In this document: positions 15,675 to 22,956 of the stretch, in pieces | Numbering within the stretch: the first letter of the stretch is position 1 | Layout of the letters: every line of letters begins with the position of its first letter | Source of the DNA: Nonomuraea thailandensis | Lineage (GTDB): Bacteria > Actinomycetota > Actinomycetes > Streptosporangiales > Streptosporangiaceae | Length of the DNA: 64,000 bases | Assembly (NCBI RefSeq): GCF_024172165.1 | Contig: NZ_JAMZEB010000002.1 | Location: 11,239,001-11,303,000, forward strand | Direction of reading: 5' to 3' | Made by a program: the position numbers and the translations under genes | Notes under the pieces: generated by a model | What the model was told of the DNA's origin: nothing | Database searches by the model: none | What the model saw: the letters and a program-made list of their open reading frames with translations, nothing else

Positions 15675-17915
15675 GTGAGCACCAGAAAGCCACCCAGAAC
15701 GCAGGCCAAGAACCAGGCCCGGCCCCGGGCCGACTGGAAGCTGACGCCGCGCGGCCCGTTCAGCAGCGCTGGGCTCGGCGGCCTGGCCCTCGCCGTGGGC
15801 GCGGCGATCGGGCACGAGTTCGGCGTCGACCCGCTGTGGGCGGTCGGCGCCGGCACCGTCGCCACGGTGGGCACCCTGGCCGTCCATCGCGAGCTGGGCC
15901 CGGCACCGCTGTGGTACCGGATGGGCTGCTCCATCGGGGCCGGAGGCTGGCTGACCTGGGGCCTTGCGGCCGGCGTGTGGGACGGGGCGACGATGGGCGC
16001 GCTCGGCCTGGGTGCGCTCGCGGCGGCCGTGTTCGCGCCGATCGCCAACCGGCCGCCCAAGCCGCGGCCGAGCGTCACTGGCGCGCTCGACCGCGACCGG
16101 CCGATCGGGCAGAGCGTCGTCGTTCGCCGGCACGTCGTCCAGGCCGAGGAATGGGTGGCACGTGTCCGCCGCGTGGCGCAGATCCGCGTCCAGGTACTCG
16201 AGTTCCGGGAATGGCCGAACCGCTACGGCTTCAGCATGCTGCTGCAGCAGCCGCTCGGCGCCTCCACCACGACGCGGCTCGTCCAGGCCGCGGTGGGTCT
16301 GGCCGAGGACAAGGGCCTGGACCACGGCTGCGGCGTGGAGTTCACGCCCGGCACACGCCGCGGCACGCTGTGGATGCACGTGGCCACCGTCAACGGCCTG
16401 GCCGACACCATCCCCCATCCCGGCATTCGGCTCGGCGGCAGCATCTCCGACCCGGACGCCATCCGGCTGGGCCAGCACCGCGACGGCAAGACCACCACCG
16501 TGGCGCTGCGTGAAAGCACGATGGTCGTGGCCGGGCAGAAGCGCAGCGGGAAGACCGGCACGCTGCACGACATCACCGCCGACGCCGGCGCGCTGGACGA
16601 CACGATCGTCTTCCACATGGACCTCAACGGCGGCGGAGTGTCCCGTGCCTGGCTACGCCCCTGGTTGCAAGGCCGCACCCGCAGGCCGGCGATCGACTGG
16701 GCCGCGTCCTGCCCCGAGGAGGCCCTGCTGATGGCGCACGCCCTGGTCGCCATCGCCAAGGACCGCAAGAGCACCACAGCGGACCTGAAGGCAGAGGCGG
16801 ACGTGCAGCTGCTGCCCGTCTCCAGGGACCTGCCGGCGATCCTGCTGATTCTCGACGAGGGCAAGGAGGTCCTCGGCCAGAAAGTCACTGACCCGGTCGT
16901 CCGGCAGATCCGCCGCCTGCTGGAAACGCTCGTGGACATCGGCGGCAACGAGGCATGCAACGCCGTCCTGTCGGTGCTGCGCTCGACGTCGAACACGCTG
17001 TCCACGGAGATCCTCAAGCAGTGCAGCACGCGGGCAACGATGCGGGTGTTCGACCAGTCGGAGCTGGACTACCTGTTCGGCTACCGCAAGGGCATCACCC
17101 CGCAGGACGCCCCCGAGCAGGGCTCAGGCTTCCTGGCGGCCGGGCCCGGCGGGCCGCGCCCGTTCAAGGCCTTCTTCATGAAGCCCAGCGACATCGACAC
17201 CGCGGCGGTCGCGATCGCCGAGCACCGGCCGGACCTCGACGCCGCGGCGGTCGCGGCGGCCGGCGAGGCGTACGCGAGCAGGCACGAGCGGATGCGCTAC
17301 CTGTACGCCACCCCTGCGCAGCAGGCCACCATGACGCCGCCGGAGCCCATCACCCTGCCAGGCTTCGAGGGCGCCTCGCCCTGGTACCCGGCGGGCAACG
17401 ACCCCGAGGACGATGACCAGGAGGAGACTGTCGCGCGGCTGCCGATCCGCCGCGCGCCCGGCACGGTCGCGCGCCGCTCGCACCTGCGGCTGCTGCCCTC
17501 AGAAGGGATCACCTCGGGGTGGGGTGACCTCGACCGCCGCCGCCCGGCCACCCGCACGCCGGCCGCCCCCGCGGCGCAGGCCGAGGCGCGGCCCGCCGTC
17601 GTGCGCGCGGAGCAGGTGGCCGAGATCCGTGACGGCGGCCACCCGGTCCCCGAACTCTTGGAGCGCGCGCTGGAGTTGCGCTGGGACGGCGGCCGGATGC
17701 ACAGCGTCCGCTTGGCCGAGCAGCTCGGCATGAGCGAGCACGAGCTGGCCGCGCTCCTGGGCGCGCTCGGCGTCACTACGCTGCCCAACGCGTTCGAGCG
17801 AGGCGGCATCCGGCGCCGGGGCTACGAGCGCCAGACCCTCGTCGACGCCGCATCGGCGGTCCGCGTCGGCGAGCTGGAGGTCCCCCCGGAAGTGGCCGCC
17901 TGGACGGCCGCCTAA
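15675..17915 (+). CDS. FtsK/SpoIIIE-type DNA translocase, TraB-like transfer protein
   Basis: This 746-aa protein has two N-terminal hydrophobic segments (about residues 30-125). The ATPase domain has Walker A GQKRSGKTG (near residue 287) and Walker B ILLILDEGKE (near 395), then a conserved TLSTEILKQCSTRATMRV block. The C-terminus (about 665-735) holds a winged-helix-like segment, MHSVRLAEQLGMSEHELAAL, possibly the DNA-recognition domain equivalent to FtsK gamma. In Streptomyces elements a single hexameric TraB moves double-stranded DNA between hyphae. The GTG start follows TAGGGGG. It is the main evidence that this block is conjugative. Confidence 0.85.
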   Translation: MSTRKPPRTQAKNQARPRADWKLTPRGPFSSAGLGGLALAVGAAIGHEFGVDPLWAVGAGTVATVGTLAVHRELGPAPLWYRMGCSIGAGGWLTWGLAAGVWDGATMGALGLGALAAAVFAPIANRPPKPRPSVTGALDRDRPIGQSVVVRRHVVQAEEWVARVRRVAQIRVQVLEFREWPNRYGFSMLLQQPLGASTTTRLVQAAVGLAEDKGLDHGCGVEFTPGTRRGTLWMHVATVNGLADTIPHPGIRLGGSISDPDAIRLGQHRDGKTTTVALRESTMVVAGQKRSGKTGTLHDITADAGALDDTIVFHMDLNGGGVSRAWLRPWLQGRTRRPAIDWAASCPEEALLMAHALVAIAKDRKSTTADLKAEADVQLLPVSRDLPAILLILDEGKEVLGQKVTDPVVRQIRRLLETLVDIGGNEACNAVLSVLRSTSNTLSTEILKQCSTRATMRVFDQSELDYLFGYRKGITPQDAPEQGSGFLAAGPGGPRPFKAFFMKPSDIDTAAVAIAEHRPDLDAAAVAAAGEAYASRHERMRYLYATPAQQATMTPPEPITLPGFEGASPWYPAGNDPEDDDQEETVARLPIRRAPGTVARRSHLRLLPSEGITSGWGDLDRRRPATRTPAAPAAQAEARPAVVRAEQVAEIRDGGHPVPELLERALELRWDGGRMHSVRLAEQLGMSEHELAALLGALGVTTLPNAFERGGIRRRGYERQTLVDAASAVRVGELEVPPEVAAWTAA

Positions 17916-18074
17916 CCCCCACACAACCCCCCACGCGACCCCCACAGACTGCCCTGTGGGGGTCGTGGGAGTCCCACGGCCCCTCACCAGGAGAAACGAC
18001 CCCGCGTGGGAGTTGTGGGGGGCCGCGCGAACCCCCTCTGAGGGGCCTCTGAGGGGTCCGAACCCCCACACAAC
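17914..18074. repeat. C/G-tract repeats after the translocase gene (possible clt locus)
   Basis: The 14-mer AACCCCCACACAAC occurs at 17914-17927, overlapping the translocase stop, and again at 18061-18074. Between them ACCCCCAC/GTGGGGGT occurs several more times, along with CCCCTCTGAGGGG at 18033-18045. In Streptomyces plasmids the cis-acting transfer locus (clt) lies beside traB and contains short repeats bound by TraB; the location and repeat density fit, but the sequence differs from known ones. Confidence 0.4.
17936..17965 (+). terminator. Hairpin downstream of the translocase gene
   Basis: A perfect 12-bp stem, CGACCCCCACAG (17936-17947) with CTGTGGGGGTCG (17954-17965), has a 6-nt loop and starts 21 bp after the translocase stop codon. 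It probably terminates the transfer operon, though it could also be part of a cis-acting transfer site. No T tract follows. Confidence 0.55.
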
Positions 18075-18171
18075 GAAGACCCCCACAGGCAGCAGAGAAC
18101 TGCTCGCACAGGATCGCCGGCGGGTGTACGAGTGAGGACGGCGACGGGTAGCACAGACGGGAGAACACCCA

Positions 18172-18597
18172 GTGATCAACAATGCCAACGGGCTGATCGG
18201 AACGGCCAGCGAAGCAGACTACGGTCGCTTGCCCGACGACCTCACCACCCGCCGGGTCATCAAGGCCATGCGGGACCGCGCCGCTGAGCATCTGGAGAAG
18301 TACGGCACGCCGAACGATGTGACCGCCCTGCTCTTCGCCGTCGATCAACTCCACTGGTACGCCCGCCATCTGGCTGCCACTGTCGACTTGCCCGAGGTCC
18401 CCACCCTGGAGGAGCAGGAGGAGATGACCGGGCGCGAGAAGTTCCAGCGCGCTGTTCAGTCGGCGGCGCTCGCTCTGCGCGCGGGCAACACGGTGAAGAC
18501 CGCCACCGTGGCCGACGCGTTCGACGCCTCGGAGAAATGGGCCTTCGACGTAGTGCGGACTGCCGGCAGAGAGGTCGACCGGCAACCCGGCGGGTAA
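18172..18597 (+). CDS. Hypothetical soluble protein after the transfer operon
   Basis: A 141-aa product from GTG 18172 with GGGAG upstream. It is mostly helical and charged: RRVIKAMRDRAAEHLEKYG, a central hydrophobic helix ALLFAVDQLHWYARHLA, an acidic linker, and a second helical half. A hairpin terminator follows. I recognise no family. It is separated from the translocase gene by 256 bp of repeats, so it probably has its own promoter. Confidence 0.6.
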   Translation: MINNANGLIGTASEADYGRLPDDLTTRRVIKAMRDRAAEHLEKYGTPNDVTALLFAVDQLHWYARHLAATVDLPEVPTLEEQEEMTGREKFQRAVQSAALALRAGNTVKTATVADAFDASEKWAFDVVRTAGREVDRQPGG

Positions 18598-18645
18598 CGG
18601 GTGCGGCGGTCCGGGCCGCCGCCACATCGGGGAGCGTTGCAAGAG

Positions 18646-18672
18646 GACCTCCACGGGCAGCCCGTGGGGGTC
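18646..18672. terminator. Hairpin terminator between convergent genes
   Basis: GACCTCCACGGG (18646-18657) pairs with CCCGTGGGGGTC (18661-18672) over 12 bp with one G-T pair and a 3-nt loop, followed by TTTG. It separates the plus-strand gene ending at 18597 from the minus-strand hydrolase gene ending at 18694. Confidence 0.7.
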
Positions 18673-18693
18673 TTTGTGCGACCGGTGGGAGGG

Positions 18694-19158
18694 TCAGGCT
18701 CCGGGGCGGACGGCGCCGGCGAACGCGCGTCGCCACCATGCAGCGAGCTGGTCGACGCGGACTCGGCCGCCGGTGCGGGGGGCGTGGACCATGCGGCCCC
18801 GGCCGATGTAGATGCCGACGTGACCCTTGCCGTAGAAGAACACCAGGTCGCCAGGTCGAAGACCGGCCCAGGAGACCTTGCGGCGGATGCGGGTGTACTG
18901 GTCGTACGTGCGGCGGGGGAGGAGGACTCCGGCCCTGCGCCAGGCGTACTGGGCGAGGCCGGAACAGTCGAAAGCGCCGGGGCCGGTGGCGCCGTACCGG
19001 TAGGGGGAGCCGACCTGGGCGGTGGCGACGTGCACGGCGGTGTGGGCCTTGAGCTGCTGGGAGATGGCGCGGGGGTGTGCGTGGGCCGGGTGGGGGAGGC
19101 CGAGCCCGCTGAGGGTGGTCACGGTGGCCGCGACCAGGCGAGCGGTGCGGCCGCTCAC
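18694..19158 (-). CDS. Secreted NlpC/P60 peptidoglycan hydrolase
   Basis: The GTG start at 19158 has GGAGGG upstream and overlaps a 10-codon leader ORF. The 154-aa product has a signal-like N-terminus (LVAATVTTLSGLGLPHPAHA). The NlpC/P60 domain follows: catalytic Cys in FDCSGLAQYAWRRAG, first His in GHVGIYIG, and third polar position at MVHAPRTGG. Family members cut gamma-D-Glu-diamino acid bonds. In a conjugative element it may loosen the wall for transfer. The longer open frame to 19911 overlaps the next gene and is not used. Confidence 0.8.
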   Translation of the reverse strand: MSGRTARLVAATVTTLSGLGLPHPAHAHPRAISQQLKAHTAVHVATAQVGSPYRYGATGPGAFDCSGLAQYAWRRAGVLLPRRTYDQYTRIRRKVSWAGLRPGDLVFFYGKGHVGIYIGRGRMVHAPRTGGRVRVDQLAAWWRRAFAGAVRPGA

Positions 19159-19187
19159 GCGGCCCTCCGTTTGCTGGCGATGTCCAT
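19155..19187 (-). CDS. Putative 10-aa leader peptide coupled to the hydrolase
   Basis: An ATG at 19187 with CGGAGGAG at proper spacing opens a 10-codon frame (MDIASKRRAA) whose TGA overlaps the hydrolase GTG (GTGA). This looks like translational coupling rather than a functional peptide, and would tie hydrolase translation to initiation at the better upstream site. Confidence 0.4.
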   Translation of the reverse strand: MDIASKRRAA

Positions 19188-19202
19188 GATTGGCTCCTCC
19201 GT

Positions 19203-19610
19203 CTACTCGTAGTCGGCCTGCTCGGCCTGGTAGCCGTCCTCGGTGGCCGGGTCGAGCTGAGGGCCGCCGCGCCACGAGACGACGCGGTCGGCGTGGTGGT
19301 CGAGCAGTCGCTGACGGACGGTCCGCAGCAGTCGGCCGACCCTGGTGCCGGGCGGGTAGCGGTCGATGTGGCGGTCGAGCCACTGCACCGGCGACTCCCA
19401 CGCCTCGCCGAACACGAAGTTCGCGGTGGTGAGGTGGCCACCGATGTAGCTGTACTCGGGGGTGGTGACGGCCCATCGGCCGCCGTTGACGAACGCCCGC
19501 TCGCCGGCCTCGGCCGCGGCGGTCACCAGGGCGGCGGTGTGGGCGCGCGTCAGGTGGGTGAGGCGGACGGTTGGGTGTAGGGGGAGGGGGCCGATGGTGG
19601 ATCGGGTCAT
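19203..19610 (-). CDS. Hypothetical protein of the mobile element
   Basis: A 135-aa product with AAGGAG upstream of the ATG at 19610. It contains a helical N-terminus (RAHTAALVTAAAEAGERAF), an aromatic middle (YSYIGGHLTTANFVFGEAWE) and an acidic C-terminus. No family recognised. It ends 16 bp before the leader ORF, so it is probably transcribed with the hydrolase. Confidence 0.55.
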   Translation of the reverse strand: MTRSTIGPLPLHPTVRLTHLTRAHTAALVTAAAEAGERAFVNGGRWAVTTPEYSYIGGHLTTANFVFGEAWESPVQWLDRHIDRYPPGTRVGRLLRTVRQRLLDHHADRVVSWRGGPQLDPATEDGYQAEQADYE

Positions 19611-19691
19611 CGCAAGCTCCTTGAAGGTGGACGGGGCTGGGCCAAGGCGCGGCGGGCCCGGGCGAGGAGGGACCGCCGCGCTGGTGCTCGG

Positions 19692-19988
19692 CTAGAAGTC
19701 GTCGTAGACCGGCAGGCAGTCCGGCAGCTTGGCCTTGCATGCGTCGTAGATGGCCTCGGTGACCGTGACCTTGGTCGTCTTGCCGTCGTGCTTCACGGTG
19801 AGCTCGTAGTGGTGGGTCTTCCTGCTCTCGGGGCCGGTCTGCCAGGTGCGGGCGGTGTCCACGGTGCCCGTGACGTCCGGGTAAGCGGGTGTCTGCGCGA
19901 TGGGCTTGCAAGCGGTGAGGGCGGCGAGGCCGAGGATGAGCGCGGCCAGGGCGGTGATGCGGGCGACTGCGGTCCTGTTGGTTCCCAT
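19692..19988 (-). CDS. Small lipoprotein
   Basis: A 98-aa product with a typical lipoprotein signal: basic start, hydrophobic ITALAALILGLAALTAC with the lipobox LTAC, and Cys-27 as the lipidation site. The mature part is polar and contains HHYELTVKHDGKTTKVTVTE and two further Cys (CKAKLPDC) that could form a disulphide. It sits in the same minus-strand run as the hydrolase; possibly an exclusion or surface protein of the element, unproven. Confidence 0.65.
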   Translation of the reverse strand: MGTNRTAVARITALAALILGLAALTACKPIAQTPAYPDVTGTVDTARTWQTGPESRKTHHYELTVKHDGKTTKVTVTEAIYDACKAKLPDCLPVYDDF

Positions 19989-20060
19989 GTGGGTCTCCGT
20001 TCTGATCGTGATGTGGGTGTTGGTCGGTCCGGCCCCGGGGACCGGGGCCGGGTTGGTGGT

Positions 20061-20438
20061 TCAGGCGGCCTGGGCGGATGCGGTGGCGGTGAGGATGGCG
20101 ACGGCGGCCCGGTGGTAGCAGGCGTACTGGCCGCGCTGTCCGGCCGGGCAGGTGCAGCTGGATGCGTGCACCAGGTAGGTGGTGGAGCCATCGCTGCTGA
20201 CTGCGGTGAACAGGCCCGGGCGGGAGGTGCGGAGGATGCCGCCGTCCTCGATGAGGGCGCGGGCCTTATCGATCGCGGCGGGCTTGAAGTCGCCCAGGGA
20301 GGGGGCGGCGAGGGTGATGATCCACCGGCCGCTGACCTTGGCGGCGTCGAGCTGGCCGCGCTGGGCGCGGCGCTGGACGGTGCGGACGGAGACGCCGAGT
20401 GCGGTGGCGGCCTCGCGGGTGTTGACCTGGATCTCCAT
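20061..20438 (-). CDS. HTH-SWIM zinc-finger protein
   Basis: This 125-aa protein opens with an excisionase/MerR-like helix-turn-helix (NTREAATALGVSVRTVQRRA, then GQLDAAKVSGRWII). It ends with a SWIM-type zinc motif, CTCPAGQRGQYACYH, which has the CxC...CxH spacing. SWIM domains bind DNA or protein. Its position at the head of the minus-strand genes, next to a repeat-rich divergent promoter, suggests it regulates them. It resembles the small HTH proteins that act as excisionase or replication regulators in actinomycete elements, but the SWIM tail is unusual. Confidence 0.65.
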   Translation of the reverse strand: MEIQVNTREAATALGVSVRTVQRRAQRGQLDAAKVSGRWIITLAAPSLGDFKPAAIDKARALIEDGGILRTSRPGLFTAVSSDGSTTYLVHASSCTCPAGQRGQYACYHRAAVAILTATASAQAA

Positions 20439-20469
20439 CGTTCCCCCTGGTGTGGCGCCTTCTTGCTAT

Positions 20470-20499
20470 GCCCAACACGTTAGGCCCAACTAGTTAGGC
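20470..20499. promoter_or_regulatory. Tandem 14-bp operator-like repeats
   Basis: GCCCAACACGTTAG (20470-20483) is followed directly by GCCCAACTAGTTAG (20484-20497) and then GC. Each unit is nearly palindromic (GCCCAAC..GTTAGGC). A related GTTGGGCCAAC sits at 20511-20521. They occupy the gap between the HTH-SWIM gene (start 20438) and the small plus-strand gene (start 20557), a good position for a repressor of both. Confidence 0.5.
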
Positions 20500-20556
20500 A
20501 TGTCAAGCATGTTGGGCCAACTCGACATGGCCAACCGCAGATGGCAGCATCGAGGC

Positions 20557-20799
20557 ATGACCGAGCCCATGAGCGATGGCGAGATTCGCCAGATCCGCAA
20601 GGACTATGACGAGGACATCGAACGCGCCATGCAACGGCGGGACGAGCGCCTACGCGCTGCCATCGCCTCCGGCCGCAAGCAAGTTGACCTTGTGCGCCTG
20701 ATGGACATGAGCCGCGAGGCCATCCGCCAGGCTCTCAACCCCGAGGCGCGCGAGGCCGTACGTGCGGCCCGCGCGGCGAAGAAGCAGGGCGGTGAGTGA
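20557..20799 (+). CDS. Small HTH-like protein divergent from HTH-SWIM gene
   Basis: I choose ATG 20557 (MTEPMSDGEIRQIRKDYDED) over the earlier ATG at 20500, because the latter lies inside the repeat region. The 80-aa product is highly charged with a helical start, and its middle (RKQVDLVRLMDMSREAIRQA) has the look of a helix-turn-helix recognition unit. It may be the DNA-binding partner for the repeats just upstream. No family named. Confidence 0.55.
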   Translation: MTEPMSDGEIRQIRKDYDEDIERAMQRRDERLRAAIASGRKQVDLVRLMDMSREAIRQALNPEAREAVRAARAAKKQGGE

Positions 20800-20887
20800 T
20801 CGCTGAGGCCGAGGGCATCTCCGCCGGCTGGAGCAGCTGCTCGGCCGCGTATCGCAGGACGCCGCAGAGGACGAGGTGGACGGCGTG

Positions 20888-21313
20888 CTAGGGCTTGATG
20901 ACCAGGGTGCCGCCGAGGACTGACCGGGCCGTGTCCAGCGTGGCGCGGTCGTCGTGGTTGACGGTCCAGTTGCGGCCGGTCAGCAGCAAGACGCCGATCC
21001 CGAGAGACTCTTCGAACTCGACCTGGGCCTGGACGTCGCCCTCGCGCTCGTAGATCGACACGACGAGGTTGCCCTGCTGACATGACCCCCGGTCCTTGGC
21101 GCCAGTGGCGCCTGCGATCGGCTCGTAGTCGTCGCAGGCGATGCCGGCAGCCTTGAGCTTCACGACGACGTCGCGGGGGGAGGCGTAGCTGCCGCCGTCG
21201 GTCGGCGGTGCGGTTGCTTCGCTGGTGCCTGCGTTTGTGGGCGTGTCGGCCGTGGTGATGCCGCAACCGGCGGCGAGCAGCATGGTGGCCAGGGCGAGGG
21301 CGGCGGGACGCAT
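20888..21313 (-). CDS. Lipoprotein of unknown function
   Basis: A 141-aa product with signal ALALATMLLAAGC (lipobox LAAGC, Cys-17). The mature protein has a Thr-rich linker, then a folded domain with two Cys (GIACDDYEPI and RGSCQQGN, likely a disulphide) and a strand-rich end (LVVSIYEREGDVQAQVEFEE). AGGAGT lies before the ATG. Many actinomycete genomes carry such lipoproteins without known function. It is convergent with the plus-strand gene at 20557. Confidence 0.6.
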   Translation of the reverse strand: MRPAALALATMLLAAGCGITTADTPTNAGTSEATAPPTDGGSYASPRDVVVKLKAAGIACDDYEPIAGATGAKDRGSCQQGNLVVSIYEREGDVQAQVEFEESLGIGVLLLTGRNWTVNHDDRATLDTARSVLGGTLVIKP

Positions 21314-21504
21314 GGGTTACTCCTGGAGTGGGGGCGGCCACGTGTGGGGCAGCTCAGCGTATTGCCGTCGTCACAGACTGGCCCGGTTGTTGTCGGATTT
21401 CGCATTGGTCCAGGGGGCTGGCTGTATCAGCGGAGTTCCGACTCGACGGCCGATCAGCCGTCTTTACAAAAATCGTGAAACTTTATCGAACTGCCGGTGG
21501 TGGG

Positions 21505-21519
21505 TCTCGCAAAGCGAGA
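21505..21519. promoter_or_regulatory. Short perfect inverted repeat before XRE gene
   Basis: TCTCGC-AAA-GCGAGA is a perfect 6-bp palindrome with a 3-nt centre, 11 bp upstream of the XRE start at 21530. The flanking 21470-21530 stretch is more AT-rich than its surroundings and probably holds the promoter. Likely an autoregulatory operator. Confidence 0.4.
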
Positions 21520-21529
21520 TTCTCATTAA

Positions 21530-22384
21530 GTGGACGCCCAACGCATTAGCCCCCTGCTGCGCCAGCGGCGCCTGGGCCGTATCCTGCGCGACTTGCGAAC
21601 CCGCGAGCAGATCACGCTCGCCCAGACCGGCCGGTACCTCGGCTGGAGCACGGCCAAGGTCGGCCGTATCGAGGCCGGCCAGACCCGGCCCTCGCCGGCG
21701 GATGTGGCCGCCAGCCTTGAACTGTTCGGCGCCTCGGACGAGGTGCGGCGCACCTGCATGGCGCTGGCGGCCCAGGCGGCGGCCCGGCCGTGGTGGGCTC
21801 CCTTTCGCAGCGTGCTGGGTGAGTACGTCTCCTTGGAGACCGAGGCCGAACTGGTGCGGTCCTGGCAGCCGCAGCTCGTCGAGGGTCTTTTGCAGACGGA
21901 GGCGTACGCCAGGGCGTTGATATTGGCCTCGCTGCCCGAGGCCACCGACGCGGAGGTGGATCTGCGGATTCGGGCGCGGATGGCGCGGCAGCGGCTGCTG
22001 GCAGGTGGCGATCCGCTGGTGCTGTCCGTGGTCCTGGCCGAGGACGCGCTGCGCGTGCCGGTGGGCGGTGCCCTTGTGATGGCGGCTCAGATGGCTCACC
22101 TGGCGGAGGTCGCACAGTGGCCGAACGTCACGCTCCGGGTGCTGCCGCGCCGGGTAGGTGCTCATCCCGGCATGAGCGGGGCGTTCGTTCTGTTGTCCCT
22201 GCCACAGGACCCTGTGAGCGTATTCGTGGAAGGAGCACCACAAGAGATCGTGACCGATGAGGTCGCTCTCGTCCGGGGCTACGAACGGCGTTTCCACTGC
22301 TTGTCGGCATCCGCCCTGACCGCCGAAGATTCCCTGGAGATTCTCGGCCAGATCACGAGGGAGCTTGAACGGGATGCTGACTGA
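21530..22384 (+). CDS. XRE regulator with DUF5753 domain
   Basis: The 284-aa product starts at GTG 21530 without a clear ribosome binding site, so the mRNA may be leaderless. The N-terminal HTH (about residues 12-65) reads LGRILRDLRTREQITLAQTG, then STAKVGRIEAGQTRPSPADV. The rest is DUF5753, with RSWQPQLVEGLLQTEAYARA and the later NVTLRVLPRRVGAHPGMSGA. This family, always with an adjacent DUF397 gene, regulates development and antibiotic production in Streptomyces. The downstream DUF397 start lies inside this gene's end. Confidence 0.85.
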   Translation: MDAQRISPLLRQRRLGRILRDLRTREQITLAQTGRYLGWSTAKVGRIEAGQTRPSPADVAASLELFGASDEVRRTCMALAAQAAARPWWAPFRSVLGEYVSLETEAELVRSWQPQLVEGLLQTEAYARALILASLPEATDAEVDLRIRARMARQRLLAGGDPLVLSVVLAEDALRVPVGGALVMAAQMAHLAEVAQWPNVTLRVLPRRVGAHPGMSGAFVLLSLPQDPVSVFVEGAPQEIVTDEVALVRGYERRFHCLSASALTAEDSLEILGQITRELERDAD

Positions 22385-22586
22385 TCGATGGAGGAAAAGC
22401 AGCTTGTCCGGTAGTACCGGAGGAGGCTGCGTGGAGGCGAGATTGGCCGGGGGCTCCATCGAGGTGCGCGACAGCAAGGCGCGTGGGGCTGGCCCGGTGC
22501 TGACCTTCACGCCGCGCGAGTGGAGAGCGTTCCTCGGAGGGGTCCCGCTGGGGGACTTCGATCTTCCGAGGGATATCGGAGCGTAA
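22374..22586 (+). CDS. DUF397 protein, partner of the XRE regulator
   Basis: A 70-aa product, taking ATG 22374, which overlaps the XRE gene by 11 nt. It shows the full family pattern: WRKSSLSGSTGGGCVEARL, VRDSKARGAGPVLTFTPREW, FLGGVPLGDFDL. DUF397 proteins are thought to act with their XRE partner, as an antagonist in some pairs. A 15-bp hairpin ends the transcript. This pair is intact, in contrast to the isolated DUF397-like genes at 8978-9696. Confidence 0.85.
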   Translation: MLTDRWRKSSLSGSTGGGCVEARLAGGSIEVRDSKARGAGPVLTFTPREWRAFLGGVPLGDFDLPRDIGA

Positions 22587-22602
22587 CTAGTCGACAGCAT
22601 GA

Positions 22603-22643
22603 AAGCGGCGGTGGGCGATCAAGATCTGCGCCCACCGCCGCTT
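22603..22643 (+). terminator. Strong intrinsic terminator
   Basis: AAGCGGCGGTGGGCG (22603-22617) and CGCCCACCGCCGCTT (22629-22643) form a perfect 15-bp stem with an 11-nt loop, followed by CTTTG. It terminates the XRE-DUF397 transcript and also faces the end of the tRNA gene. Confidence 0.85.
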
Positions 22644-22731
22644 CTTTGCGTGCTCTGTGCTGTCAATTTCTGCTGTCACCCGGTAGATCCACGGGACCTA
22701 CTGAGGGGTGTTTTCCCAGGTCAAACTGTGG

Positions 22732-22804
22732 TGCCCCCGGCAGGATTCGAACCTGCGGCACCCGCTTTAGGAGAGCGGTGCTCTATCCCCTGAGCTACGG
22801 AGGC
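22732..22804 (-). tRNA. tRNA-Arg (anticodon CCU)
   Basis: On the minus strand the acceptor stem GCCTCCG pairs with CGGGGGC, followed by discriminator A. An encoded CCA lies at 22731-22729. The anticodon loop is CTCCTAA with anticodon CCT, and the T arm contains GGTTCGAATCC. The 3' half faces the accessory block on the left, the orientation expected if an element had integrated into the tRNA 3' end. The true tRNA sequence is intact. Confidence 0.95.
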
Positions 22805-22956
22805 GGACTCCCGTAAGCCTAGCGAAAGTTTGGCACTGTGTGCGACGTGGCCCCGCCGTCAGTTTCCCAGGGTTGGTTATGGCTGCTCTGAGCTGCGGTA
22901 AAGGCATGACAAGTGATCAGATTCTTGCTCATCGCGCCCGGATACCGTCTGGGGCT

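Noticed and set aside
1..22804. Integrase or relaxase gene for the mobile element
   Set aside because: No tyrosine or serine recombinase motifs and no relaxase were found in any frame; the gene may lie left of the window.
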